The notes under the pieces are model-generated. The model was given only the letters and a program-made list of their open reading frames with translations, was not told the DNA's origin and did not search any database. A stretch of DNA of 27,659 bases from an uncultured Parabacteroides sp. (lineage in GTDB: Bacteria; Bacteroidota; Bacteroidia; Bacteroidales; Tannerellaceae). The stretch lies in NCBI RefSeq assembly GCF_905196875.1, contig NZ_CAJJWO010000067.1, positions 1 through 27,659 of the forward strand. The letters are read 5' to 3'. The position numbers and the translations under genes were made by a program. The number at the start of each line of letters is the position of its first letter. Within the stretch, counting starts at the first letter, position 1. This document shows positions 6,887 through 14,879 of the stretch, one piece after another.

Positions 6887-8302
6887 TTATTCTTTCTTTT
6901 CCAGTAATACTACATTTTCCACATGATGCGTATGTGGGAACATATCTACGGGCTGTACCTTTTTTACGGCATATTTCACATCGAGCAGGCTTAAGTCGCG
7001 CGCCTGTGTTGCCGGGTTACAGCTGACATAGACGATACGCTCCGGTTCGGCAAAGAGGATGGTGTTGATTACATCATCGTGCATGCCGGCACGTGGCGGA
7101 TCAGTAATAATAACATCCGGACGGCCATGTTGGTTTATGAAATCGGCAGTAAGAATATCTTTCATATCGCCTGCATAGAAGAGTGTATTTTCAATCTTAT
7201 TCAGTGCTGAATTTACTTTTGCATCTTCAATGGCTTCAGGAACATATTCTATCCCAATGACTTTCTTTGCCTGGCGTGATACAAAATTAGCGATCGTACC
7301 GGTTCCTGTATATAAGTCGTATACCATTTCGTTTCCGGTCAGTCCGGCAAATTCACGGGCTATCTTATACAGGTTATAGGCTTGTTCGCTGTTTGTCTGA
7401 TAGAATGATTTTGCTCCGACTTTGAATTGGAGGCCTTCCATCTCTTCGATGATATGGTCTTTACCACGGAAAACACAAATCTCCTGATCGGTGATCGTGT
7501 CGTTACACTTTTCATTTATTACATATAATAAGGAAGTGATTTCCGGGAACTGTTCAGCGACATGGGATAATAAAGCTTCCCGACGCTCTTTGTCTTCATG
7601 ATAGAATACAACGACAACCATCAGGTCGCCGGTCGATGCTGTACGGATCATTAATGTACGCAGGAAGCCTTCCTGATTTCTCAGATCATAGAAAGGATAT
7701 CCTTCGTGTGTCAGGCAATAGTTCTTGATACAAAGACGGATACGGTTTGAAATATCATCCTGCAACCAACATTTGTTGATATCGAGTACTTTGTCGAACA
7801 TTCCGGGGATATGGAAACCGACACCGTTCATGCAATCGAATGTTGCTCCCGACTTTACTTCTTCTTCCGTCAGCCACTTCTTATTGGAGAAAGTATATTC
7901 AAGTTTGTTCCGGTAGAAGGTGGTGCGTTCAGATCCCAGGATTGGGAAAATCTCTTCCATTTTTATCTTTCCGATACGGGTCAGATTGTCGATTACCTGC
8001 TTGTGTTTATACTTTAGCTGCTCTTTGTAGGGGAGATGTTGCCATTTACACCCGCCGCAAACACCGAAATGTTCACAGAAAGGGGTACTGCGTTCCGTAG
8101 AATACTCGTGGAAGTATACTGCCTTACCTTCGGCATAACTATTCTTTTTACGGGTGAGTTGGATATCGACAACATCGCCGGGAGCGACGAAAGGAACAAA
8201 AACTACTTTGTCATTCACTCGTGCAATCGCCTTACCTTCAGCGGCTACGTCTGTAATTGTTACCTTTTCCAACAAGGGTAACTGCTTCTTATTTCTTGCC
8301 AA
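6887..8302 (-). CDS. rlmD: 23S rRNA (uracil-5-)-methyltransferase RlmD-type
   Basis: A 471-residue SAM-dependent RNA m5U methyltransferase. Residues about 8-65 are a TRAM RNA-binding domain. C76, C82, C85 and probably C178 supply the [4Fe-4S] cluster of the RumA class (CEHFGVCGGC). The methyltransferase domain has DLYTGTGTI (329-337), DPPRAGM (401-407) and the nucleophile C428 in VSCNPATQARDL. It is assigned to RlmD by the cluster and length; a paralogue with another target uracil cannot be excluded. The start is a TTG at 8302: an in-frame TAA lies about 12 nt upstream and there is no in-frame ATG before residue 114, which would remove the TRAM and Fe-S regions. It is first in an operon with mltF. 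Confidence 0.9.
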   Translation of the reverse strand: MARNKKQLPLLEKVTITDVAAEGKAIARVNDKVVFVPFVAPGDVVDIQLTRKKNSYAEGKAVYFHEYSTERSTPFCEHFGVCGGCKWQHLPYKEQLKYKHKQVIDNLTRIGKIKMEEIFPILGSERTTFYRNKLEYTFSNKKWLTEEEVKSGATFDCMNGVGFHIPGMFDKVLDINKCWLQDDISNRIRLCIKNYCLTHEGYPFYDLRNQEGFLRTLMIRTASTGDLMVVVVFYHEDKERREALLSHVAEQFPEITSLLYVINEKCNDTITDQEICVFRGKDHIIEEMEGLQFKVGAKSFYQTNSEQAYNLYKIAREFAGLTGNEMVYDLYTGTGTIANFVSRQAKKVIGIEYVPEAIEDAKVNSALNKIENTLFYAGDMKDILTADFINQHGRPDVIITDPPRAGMHDDVINTILFAEPERIVYVSCNPATQARDLSLLDVKYAVKKVQPVDMFPHTHHVENVVLLEKKE

Positions 8303-8331
8303 TTTTATCTGTGTTTAAAATTTTCGCCACG

Positions 8332-8339
8332 CAAATGTA
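8332..8339 (-). promoter_or_regulatory. Candidate -7 element for rlmD-mltF
   Basis: The minus-strand reading is TACATTTG, a perfect TAnnTTTG match, 30 nt upstream of the TTG start. The -33 box is not clear. Confidence 0.5.
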
Positions 8340-8427
8340 CATATTTAGCTGATATGAATACTAAGGAATGGTTATAAAACATATAAAATTAATTAACTTT
8401 CCATATCCTGTGTACTCGCAAATAGCA

Positions 8428-8435
8428 TATATTTG
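8428..8435 (+). promoter_or_regulatory. Candidate -7 element for ppdK
   Basis: TATATTTG matches TAnnTTTG perfectly and lies 60 nt before the ppdK ATG, giving a 5' leader of about 50 nt. It is divergent from the rlmD element about 90 bp away. Confidence 0.5.
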
Positions 8436-8494
8436 CACCATTGCAATGTAGAGATAGCAAAACTGAAATCTAATAAATAAAAACTGTCTGACAC

Positions 8495-11215
8495 ATGGAA
8501 AAGAAAAGAGTTTACACATTCGGAAATGGAAAGGCCGAAGGAAAAGCGGATATGAAGAATCTGCTGGGTGGTAAAGGTGCAAACCTTGCCGAAATGAATT
8601 TAATTGGTGTTCCGGTTCCTCCGGGATTCACTATCACTACAGATGTCTGCTCGGAATATTATGAACTGGGCCAGGAGAAAGTAGTAGAGTTACTGAAGTC
8701 GGACGTTGAAAAGGCTATCGCTAATGTAGAAACGTTGATGAATTCCAAGTTCGGAGATATAGAAAACCCATTGTTGGTTTCTGTCCGTTCCGGAGCACGC
8801 GCTTCTATGCCGGGTATGATGGATACGATCCTTAACCTGGGATTGAACGACGAAGTAGTGGAAGGGTTGACACGTAAAACTGGCAATGCTCGTTTTGCAT
8901 GGGATTCTTATCGCCGTTTTGTACAAATGTACGGTGATGTTGTTTTGGGTATGAAACCGACCAGTAAGGAGGATATCGACCCGTTTGAAGCCATCATTGA
9001 AGAAGTAAAAGAGGCCAAAGGAGTGAAGTTGGATAACGAACTGACCGTCGATGACCTGAAGGTATTGGTGGCTAAATTCAAAGCTGCCGTTAAGAAACAA
9101 ACCGGAAACGACTTCCCGACATGTGCTTACGAACAATTATGGGGTGCTGTTTGCGCTGTATTCAACTCATGGATGAACGAACGTGCTATCCTTTATCGCC
9201 AGATGGAAGGTATTCCTGCCGAATGGGGAACAGCGGTTACTGTTCAGGCTATGGTGTTCGGTAATATGGGTGAAACTTCTGCAACGGGTGTATGTTTCTC
9301 TCGTGATGCCGGTAACGGTGAAGACCTGTTTAATGGTGAGTATCTGATCAACGCGCAGGGTGAAGACGTTGTAGCCGGTATCCGTACTCCGCAACAGATC
9401 ACAAAGATCGGTTCACAGCGTTGGGCTGAACGTGGAGGTATTCCTGAAGCAGAAAGAGTAGCTAAGTATCCTTCTATGGAAGAGGCTATGCCGGAAATCT
9501 ATAAGGAACTGGATGCTTTGCAGACGAAACTGGAAAATCACTATCGTGATATGCAGGATATGGAATTTACTGTACAGGAAGGCAAACTGTGGTTCCTTCA
9601 GACTCGTAACGGTAAACGTACCGGTTCTGCTATGGTTAAGATCGCTATGGATCTGCTTCACCAGGGTATGATTGACGAAAAGACGGCATTGGCCCGTATC
9701 GAACCGAATAAGTTGGATGAACTGCTTCACCCGGTATTCGATAAGGCTGCTCTGAAAAAAGCAAAAGTATTGGTTAAAGGATTACCTGCTTCTCCAGGGG
9801 CTGCTACCGGCCAGATCGTATTCTTTGCTGAAGATGCCGCTGAATGGCATGCTGCAGGAAAACAGATCGTATTGGTTCGTATCGAAACATCTCCTGAAGA
9901 TCTTGCCGGTATGGCTGTAGCTGAAGGTATCCTGACTGCCCGTGGTGGTATGACATCACACGCTGCTGTAGTTGCCCGTGGTATGGGTAAATGCTGTGTA
10001 TCCGGTGCAGGTGGTCTGAATATCGATTATAAGAAAAAGACAATCGAAGTAGGAGGTGTTACACTGAAAGAAGGTGATTTCCTGTCTATCAACGGTTCTA
10101 CCGGAGAGATATTTGAAGGTAAAATAGAAACGACTGCAGCTGAACTGTCTGATGATTTTGCAGAATTGATGAAGCTGGCTGACAAATACACAAAACTACA
10201 GGTTCGTACCAATGCGGATACTCCTCATGATGCAGAAATAGCCCGTGCATTCGGTGCCAGTGGTATCGGATTATGCCGTACGGAACATATGTTCTTTGAA
10301 GGTGAAAAGATCAAGGCAATGCGTGAAATGATTCTGGCTGAAGATGCAGAAGGACGTAAGAATGCATTGAAGAAAATCTTACCTTATCAGCAAGCTGACT
10401 TCAAGGGCATTTTCAAGGCTATGCATGATCTGCCTGTCACTGTCCGTCTGCTCGATCCTCCTTTGCACGAGTTTGTTCCTCACGATCTGAAAGGCCAGGA
10501 AGAAATGGCAGCTGCTATGGGGGTTTCTGTAAAGACTATCCAGCAGCGTGTAGAATCACTTTGCGAACATAACCCGATGTTGGGTCACCGTGGTTGCCGT
10601 TTGGGTAATACATATCCTGAAATCACAGAAATGCAGACACGTGCCATATTAGGTGCAGCACTGGAATTGAAGAAGGAAGGTATTGTCGCTAAACCGGAAA
10701 TTATGGTTCCGCTGACAGGTATCTTGTATGAGTTTAAAGAACAGGAAAAAGTAATCCGTGATGCCGCAGAAAAGTTGTTTGCTGAAGCAGGAGATCGTAT
10801 CGAATTTAAAGTTGGTACAATGATTGAAATTCCGCGTGCTGCTTTGACTGCCGACCGTATCGCTTCTTCTGCCGAATTCTTCTCATTCGGAACAAACGAC
10901 TTGACTCAGATGACATTCGGTTATTCTCGTGACGATATCGCCTCTTTCCTTCCTATCTATCTGGAAAAGAAGATCCTGAAAGTAGACCCGTTCCAGGTAT
11001 TAGACCAGAATGGTGTTGGTCAACTTGTAAGGATGGCTACAGAAAAAGGTCGTGCTATCCGTCCGGATCTGAAATGTGGTATTTGCGGCGAACATGGAGG
11101 TGAACCTTCTTCTGTTAAGTTCTGCCACAGAGTCGGTTTAAATTATGTATCCTGCTCACCGTTCCGCGTGCCTATTGCACGTATCGCAGCGGCACAGGCA
11201 GCGATAGAAGATTGA
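8495..11215 (+). CDS. ppdK: Pyruvate, phosphate dikinase
   Basis: A 906-residue cytosolic enzyme interconverting pyruvate, ATP and Pi with phosphoenolpyruvate, AMP and PPi, full length for the family. The N-terminal ATP-grasp part begins with LLGGKGANLAEM and includes SVRSGARASMPGMMDT. The central phosphohistidine domain has TARGGMTSHAAVVA with the swivelling His at H489 and the Thr used for regulatory phosphorylation two residues before it. The C-terminal TIM-barrel pyruvate site has GLCRTEHMF, FGTNDLTQM and the CGICGEHGGEP active-site Cys region. No dikinase regulatory protein gene is seen nearby. The gene is monocistronic by its own promoter core and a strong terminator at 11251. In saccharolytic anaerobes it links PPi/PEP metabolism to glycolysis. 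Confidence 0.97.
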   Translation: MEKKRVYTFGNGKAEGKADMKNLLGGKGANLAEMNLIGVPVPPGFTITTDVCSEYYELGQEKVVELLKSDVEKAIANVETLMNSKFGDIENPLLVSVRSGARASMPGMMDTILNLGLNDEVVEGLTRKTGNARFAWDSYRRFVQMYGDVVLGMKPTSKEDIDPFEAIIEEVKEAKGVKLDNELTVDDLKVLVAKFKAAVKKQTGNDFPTCAYEQLWGAVCAVFNSWMNERAILYRQMEGIPAEWGTAVTVQAMVFGNMGETSATGVCFSRDAGNGEDLFNGEYLINAQGEDVVAGIRTPQQITKIGSQRWAERGGIPEAERVAKYPSMEEAMPEIYKELDALQTKLENHYRDMQDMEFTVQEGKLWFLQTRNGKRTGSAMVKIAMDLLHQGMIDEKTALARIEPNKLDELLHPVFDKAALKKAKVLVKGLPASPGAATGQIVFFAEDAAEWHAAGKQIVLVRIETSPEDLAGMAVAEGILTARGGMTSHAAVVARGMGKCCVSGAGGLNIDYKKKTIEVGGVTLKEGDFLSINGSTGEIFEGKIETTAAELSDDFAELMKLADKYTKLQVRTNADTPHDAEIARAFGASGIGLCRTEHMFFEGEKIKAMREMILAEDAEGRKNALKKILPYQQADFKGIFKAMHDLPVTVRLLDPPLHEFVPHDLKGQEEMAAAMGVSVKTIQQRVESLCEHNPMLGHRGCRLGNTYPEITEMQTRAILGAALELKKEGIVAKPEIMVPLTGILYEFKEQEKVIRDAAEKLFAEAGDRIEFKVGTMIEIPRAALTADRIASSAEFFSFGTNDLTQMTFGYSRDDIASFLPIYLEKKILKVDPFQVLDQNGVGQLVRMATEKGRAIRPDLKCGICGEHGGEPSSVKFCHRVGLNYVSCSPFRVPIARIAAAQAAIED

Positions 11216-11250
11216 GATTTACTGTAATAAATAAGTGATAAATCGATAAA

Positions 11251-11293
11251 TTAAGAAGGGTATTCTTTTTGAATATCCTTCTTAATTCGTTTT
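11251..11293 (+). terminator. Intrinsic terminator of ppdK
   Basis: A 15-bp stem (11251-11265 with 11271-11285, one G-T pair) closes a TTTTT loop and is followed by TTCGTTTT. It resembles the hairpin at 11633. Confidence 0.75.
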
Positions 11294-11343
11294 AAAATAT
11301 ATACTATTATAAGGCATTTATTTCGTTATCTTCAAATTATAAT

Positions 11344-11351
11344 TACATTTG
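11344..11351 (+). promoter_or_regulatory. Candidate -7 element for the 72-residue protein gene
   Basis: TACATTTG is a perfect TAnnTTTG match 42 nt before the ATG. A TTTCG about 20 nt upstream may serve as a weak -33 box. Confidence 0.5.
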
Positions 11352-11392
11352 TATTAAATATTTCATTTTATCTATTAATATAGTAAAGACTT

Positions 11393-11611
11393 ATGGCACG
11401 TAAAGTAAATTATTCAAAGAAGATCGAGAAAATTAAAGCTCAGCTAGATGAGTTATCTGTAGAAATTGAGAATGGCGCTAAGAATGAAGATGTTGTGGTA
11501 GAACAGAAAATAAAAATATCCGACATCGACTTCGAAAGTGAAGAAGTTGCAACATTAATGAAAATCCAGGCTCGTTTACTACGCGTAATTCAAGCAAAAC
11601 TAAAAGGATAA
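11393..11611 (+). CDS. Small charged coiled-coil-like hypothetical protein
   Basis: 72 residues that I do not recognise. The N-terminal 45 residues are rich in Lys and Glu with heptad-like spacing of I, L and V (KIEKIKAQLDEL), the middle is acidic (KISDIDFESEE), and the C-terminus is basic and amphipathic (LLRVIQAKLKG). There is no signal peptide, cysteine or membrane segment, so it is probably cytosolic. A good promoter core, an ATG with no rival start and a strong private terminator support a real, independently transcribed gene. A small nucleic-acid- or protein-binding helix bundle is possible, but nothing proves it. Confidence 0.75.
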   Translation: MARKVNYSKKIEKIKAQLDELSVEIENGAKNEDVVVEQKIKISDIDFESEEVATLMKIQARLLRVIQAKLKG

Positions 11612-11632
11612 AACTTCGTATTTATACCTGTT

Positions 11633-11670
11633 AAAGGAGGATATTCTATTTCAGAATATCCTCCTTTTGT
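11633..11670 (+). terminator. Intrinsic terminator of the 72-residue protein gene
   Basis: A perfect 15-bp stem (11633-11647 with 11653-11667) with a 5-nt loop, ending in TTTTGT. The stem shares most of its sequence with the ppdK terminator about 380 bp upstream. Confidence 0.8.
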
Positions 11671-11697
11671 GTTAATAAGCTTCATATCCTACACTTG
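11666..11697 (+). promoter_or_regulatory. Candidate promoter of the fimbrillin-like gene
   Basis: TTTG at 11666-11669 and TACACTTG at 11690-11697 (one mismatch to TAnnTTTG) are separated by 20 nt, as expected for Bacteroidales. The -33 box is built into the tail of the preceding terminator. The start codon is about 60 nt downstream. Confidence 0.5.
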
Positions 11698-11757
11698 ATT
11701 GAACCAAAACATATTTCTAAATGTATTATGTAGACAAATAATTAAAAATAGTTGGTT

Positions 11758-12723
11758 ATGAAAGCTGATTTATTCAAAGTAACGCAAGCAATGGTATTAA
11801 TAGGTGGTGTGATCCTTTTTTTTGCAGGATGTAGTAAAAACACAATAATACTGGATCTCGGAGAAGAAAACGGACCATCAGGATCGGAAGGAAGTAATCC
11901 TGATGGCACAAGCCTGATCACATTTAATGCCTCTATTGAAGATCGTAATTTACTCACGCGGGCTATGTCACCAATGAATCAAGGTATAAAAAGTACATTA
12001 TATGCCTTTGAGCCCTCTGCACAGAGTGGTACAAAACAAACACCATCGGCCCAAGGATTGTATATAACATCTTCTCCGGGAGTATTGACCGGAGTAAATG
12101 GATACAAGATGTATCTGGAAAATGGTGTTTTCGACTTTTATGCAGTGTCTGATAATTTTTCAACTATACCTCCGAAATTTTTATCAGGAAAGTCGGAGCC
12201 TTTATTTAACGGAATAGATTATTTATGGTGGCACAGTCCTAATCTGGATGTGGCAAGTACTCAGGTAAATATTCCAATCGTGTATTTACATGCAGCAACC
12301 CAGGTCGTTATTGAGGTAACGGAAGGGGATGGAATTAAATTGAATAAACTGGTTTCAGCAATGATTACTCCTTCGTACCCGGGAGCCAGTATGGATTTGG
12401 CAACCGGAGCTATCTCTCCGGCTACGACATTGGATTCTCCGGATAAAATGGGTATAAATGGCTCTTTGGCACAATACATTATGCTCCCTCTGAAAATTTC
12501 AATTCCTTTATCTCTCACAATGGATGTGATGGTTAATGGAGAAAATGCATTACGAACTTATGCAGTGGATGTTCCGGTTCCGGAAGGAGAACTAAAAGGT
12601 GGTAATTCCTATTTGTTTAATGCAATAATAGATGGAAATACGGTTACATTTTCAAGTGTAAATGTGAAAAACTGGACAGAAGTGGATGAAACGGGGAACC
12701 CTCTTTATCCCACTTTGAAGTAA
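11758..12723 (+). CDS. Fimbrillin-family lipoprotein (Mfa-like)
   Basis: 321 residues from the ATG at 11758; a TTG two codons upstream is possible but less likely. A lipoprotein signal ends at FFAGC. A Gly/Ser/Pro-rich linker follows, then the motif LITFNASIEDRNLLTRA, typical of the start of the Bacteroidales fimbrillin-like fold and of the Arg cleavage site used to mature such pilins. The remainder is beta-rich, with a WWHSPN segment and a C-terminal VKNWTEVDETGNPLYPTLK-type ending common in the family. It is probably a surface pilus or adhesin subunit or tip. It is a single gene, with no partner fimbrial genes beside it, and is AT-rich like the signalling island that follows. Confidence 0.8.
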   Translation: MKADLFKVTQAMVLIGGVILFFAGCSKNTIILDLGEENGPSGSEGSNPDGTSLITFNASIEDRNLLTRAMSPMNQGIKSTLYAFEPSAQSGTKQTPSAQGLYITSSPGVLTGVNGYKMYLENGVFDFYAVSDNFSTIPPKFLSGKSEPLFNGIDYLWWHSPNLDVASTQVNIPIVYLHAATQVVIEVTEGDGIKLNKLVSAMITPSYPGASMDLATGAISPATTLDSPDKMGINGSLAQYIMLPLKISIPLSLTMDVMVNGENALRTYAVDVPVPEGELKGGNSYLFNAIIDGNTVTFSSVNVKNWTEVDETGNPLYPTLK

Positions 12724-12812
12724 TATTTTCCCCTCATTTGCCTCTTTTAGGCAGAGCGATTGAAATTTAAACGATAACTAATCTTTGTCAAACGACTTAA
12801 GATTCAAGAATA

Positions 12813-12849
12813 AAAGAGGAATATATCAGAGAAATGTTCCTCTTTCCAT
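12813..12849 (+). terminator. Possible terminator after the fimbrillin-like gene
   Basis: A 9-bp perfect stem AAAGAGGAA / TTCCTCTTT has a 15-nt loop and is followed by CCATTTATATTTC. The loop is long and the T-tract broken, so this is a weak call. Confidence 0.4.
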
Positions 12850-12869
12850 TTATATTTCTTTATAAATTA

Positions 12870-12902
12870 TTGCCGGTATAAAGATAAAATACCGTATATT
12901 TG
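12870..12902 (+). promoter_or_regulatory. Candidate promoter of the LytTR/FHA genes
   Basis: TATATTTG (12895-12902) matches TAnnTTTG, with TTG at 12870-12872, 22 nt upstream. The ATG of the LytTR gene is 35 nt downstream. Confidence 0.55.
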
Positions 12903-12936
12903 TTACTTGATGAAATAAAAAAAACAATATCAACGT

Positions 12937-13335
12937 ATGGAGCGGTATTTAATAATTAAGACGAGGGATGAGTTGTTACGAATAAAGATAGGGCAGATAC
13001 TCTACTTTGAAGCTGACAGAAATTATACTAAATTACTATTATCCAATGGGATCCAATTTACGTTTGCTATTAATATCGGTAAAATAGAAGAAATTCTTGA
13101 AAAGCAGGTAGCCGGCTGTAACAAGATATTAATGAGAGTTGGAAAAAGTCATATCATCAATAAAAATCATATTTTGCAGATCAATTTACCTAAACAAAAA
13201 CTGCTATTATTAACTGAGGAGGGCAAACCTCGTGAACTTATAATATCCAAAGATCCTTTAAAAGTGCTAAAAGAATCGTTGGAAAAGGAGATGGGTAAAT
13301 CAGAAGAACCAAAAGAAATTAAAGATGAAGATTAA
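12937..13335 (+). CDS. Stand-alone LytTR DNA-binding domain protein
   Basis: 132 residues. Residues 1-110 are a LytTR domain: LIIKTRDELLRIKIGQILYF, then EADRNYTKLLL and the MRVGKSHIINKNHIL segment typical of the beta-rich DNA-binding fold. No receiver domain precedes it, so it cannot be a conventional response regulator; its input must come from another protein. The C-terminal tail is strongly charged (SEEPKEIKDED). The gene overlaps the FHA membrane-protein gene by 11 nt, so the two are co-translated. In this setting it is the only recognisable transcription factor of the kinase/phosphatase island and may set its expression. That role is inferred. Confidence 0.85.
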   Translation: MERYLIIKTRDELLRIKIGQILYFEADRNYTKLLLSNGIQFTFAINIGKIEEILEKQVAGCNKILMRVGKSHIINKNHILQINLPKQKLLLLTEEGKPRELIISKDPLKVLKESLEKEMGKSEEPKEIKDED

Positions 13336-13978
13336 AATTGGTAAAGCTGAAGATAATGATTTTATAGTTAATGATCCTCATGTAAGTAGACATCATGCTT
13401 GTCTGGTTCGTGAGGATCATGGCTGTTGGTTGTTGGAAGATCTCGGCTCTACTAACGGAACTTTCGTCAATGGCTCACAGATCGTCAAAAAGCGTGTTAC
13501 ACCGACAGATAAGATCGTGCTTGGAACCGGATATATATTGAACTTGTCTGAAGCATCTAAATCTAATAATGATTATAGTGAAGAGTTTGCAGCATTGAAG
13601 AATGTATATGATAATTATATTCAAGCAAAAGTTAAGATACAATCTGCTAACCAGTTCAAAACAAGACTATTCCAGTCGTTACCCTTTGCTTTACCTGGTA
13701 TAATAGGCGTTATAATAGGTTTCTTAGGCAAGGGGAGTCCAGAGTTGTTTGGGTTGAGTTTGTTCATTACCATTTGTGCACCAACAGTAGGTATCTATCT
13801 GGGTGCGAAGCAAGCATCTAAGACCCCACAGCAGCTGCAAGATATAGCAAACCAGTTCAAAATAGATTATGTTTGCCCTAAATGTGGTACTTTTCTTGGT
13901 GAAATACCTTGGGAATCGCTAAGAAACAGAAAGCAATGTCCTGTTTCTTCCTGTAAAGCGAAGTGGGTCAATGAATAA
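13325..13978 (+). CDS. FHA domain protein with two membrane segments and a C-terminal zinc ribbon
   Basis: 217 residues. The N-terminal FHA domain (1-75) has VSRHHA at 20-25 and GSTNGTFVNG at 41-50, the phospho-Thr recognition loops; the first conserved Arg position is Lys7 (IGKAED). A linker (75-112) precedes two hydrophobic segments, about 119-135 and 140-160. The C-terminus holds a four-Cys zinc ribbon, C184, C187, C205 and C210. The FHA domain and ribbon should both face the cytosol. It probably docks a phosphorylated protein at the inner membrane, with the kinase at 15729 the obvious writer. The start ATG is inside the end of the LytTR gene. Confidence 0.85.
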   Translation: MKIKIGKAEDNDFIVNDPHVSRHHACLVREDHGCWLLEDLGSTNGTFVNGSQIVKKRVTPTDKIVLGTGYILNLSEASKSNNDYSEEFAALKNVYDNYIQAKVKIQSANQFKTRLFQSLPFALPGIIGVIIGFLGKGSPELFGLSLFITICAPTVGIYLGAKQASKTPQQLQDIANQFKIDYVCPKCGTFLGEIPWESLRNRKQCPVSSCKAKWVNE

Positions 13979-14070
13979 GTTTCGTATCTCAAAAGGGCAC
14001 CGTTTGTACAGAAAACCCAATCCTTTGATTATAAGAGAGAATTAGATATTTATTAATCCGTTACTTTTCC

Positions 14071-14078
14071 TACTTTTG
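14071..14078 (+). promoter_or_regulatory. Candidate -7 element for the acidic protein/FHA/PP2C genes
   Basis: TACTTTTG matches TAnnTTTG, 33 nt before the ATG at 14111, within the 132-bp gap that separates these genes from the LytTR/FHA pair. Confidence 0.5.
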
Positions 14079-14110
14079 TTTCCAGAAAGATTATTTAATA
14101 TCAAACCAGT

Positions 14111-14353
14111 ATGCAAGAGGAGGAATACACATTCGTTACACTCGACGGTGACGACTCCGTATTTAGTGATGCGGTAGTTGTAGATGTGGATGGGGAAAAT
14201 GATTTATCTGATGTCGTGGTTATCGACAATGATAGTATGGATGTTTCAGATTTTATTACATTATCTGATGATACTATAATGTTATCTGATGCTGATATGC
14301 ATGATACTTTCTCTACTGATATCGATGAAGCTGATTTGTCATTTATGCTATGA
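14111..14353 (+). CDS. Extremely acidic small protein without Lys or Arg
   Basis: 80 residues with 20 Asp and 5 Glu (31% acidic), no Lys, no Arg and a single His, giving a very low predicted pI. Short hydrophobic patches alternate with D/S/T runs (VVVDVDG, VVVIDNDS, LSDDTIML), so it is repetitive and probably extended. It has many Ser/Thr in acidic surroundings, including DDTIML around Thr55, which resembles motifs in the neighbouring kinase and FHA protein. The stop overlaps the next start as ATGA, and the promoter core at 14071 supports expression. I recognise no family. A phospho-acceptor or scaffold read by the adjacent FHA protein is my inference; a calcium-binding role is an alternative. 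Confidence 0.7.
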   Translation: MQEEEYTFVTLDGDDSVFSDAVVVDVDGENDLSDVVVIDNDSMDVSDFITLSDDTIMLSDADMHDTFSTDIDEADLSFML

Positions 14354-14865
14354 TTTCAGTTAGATGTCCACATTGTCACGTAGGATTAAAGGTAGACGAG
14401 GGGAAATTACCCCTCGATCTTACCTCCTTTAAATGTCCGAAGTGCAAACAGTCGATTCCTGTCTCTTTGCTTCAACTGGGAAAGAATGATATTGATGCTG
14501 ATCAGGATACAATTCTTGTTAATCCGGTATCGAACAGTACGGGACAACTAACAGTTGTGAGTGATCCGGCAACTCCCGAGCAAATTTTCCCTCTCTACGA
14601 AGGTCTTACAATCGTTGGTCGTAAGTCTAATGCATCCAGTGCAACAATAGGAATCGTGACCGCCGACAAATCAATGAGCCGGGAGCATATACGAATAGAA
14701 GTTAAAAAAGATCCTAAAGGCGGATATAAACATTATCTTTCTGACAATAATAGTAAGAACCATACGTTATATAATAGCAATTACCTGGAGAATGGAGAAG
14801 TAGTAGTGCTAAAAAATAATGACGAGATCATTATCGGCCATACTGTTCTTCGATTTAATGAATAA
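14350..14865 (+). CDS. Zinc-ribbon plus FHA domain protein
   Basis: 171 residues, soluble. An N-terminal MJ0042-type zinc ribbon uses C6, C9, C29 and C32. A linker contains DADQDTILVNP with Thr54 in an acidic-Thr-hydrophobic setting. The FHA domain spans about 66-171 with GLTIVGRKSN (85-94), SREHI at 110-114 and DNNSKNHTLYNS where D-x-NSxNGT is usual. The layout, a potential phospho-Thr in a flexible N-terminal tail ahead of an FHA domain, resembles actinobacterial GarA-type switches, although the ribbon differs. Translation is coupled to the acidic protein, and the PP2C gene follows 14 nt after the stop. Confidence 0.85.
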   Translation: MISVRCPHCHVGLKVDEGKLPLDLTSFKCPKCKQSIPVSLLQLGKNDIDADQDTILVNPVSNSTGQLTVVSDPATPEQIFPLYEGLTIVGRKSNASSATIGIVTADKSMSREHIRIEVKKDPKGGYKHYLSDNNSKNHTLYNSNYLENGEVVVLKNNDEIIIGHTVLRFNE

Positions 14866-14879
14866 AATTTGTTCGTGCT

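Noticed and set aside
13979..14110. Riboswitch or small RNA in the gap before the acidic protein gene
   Set aside because: No stable stem or known aptamer motif is visible; a promoter core explains the gap.
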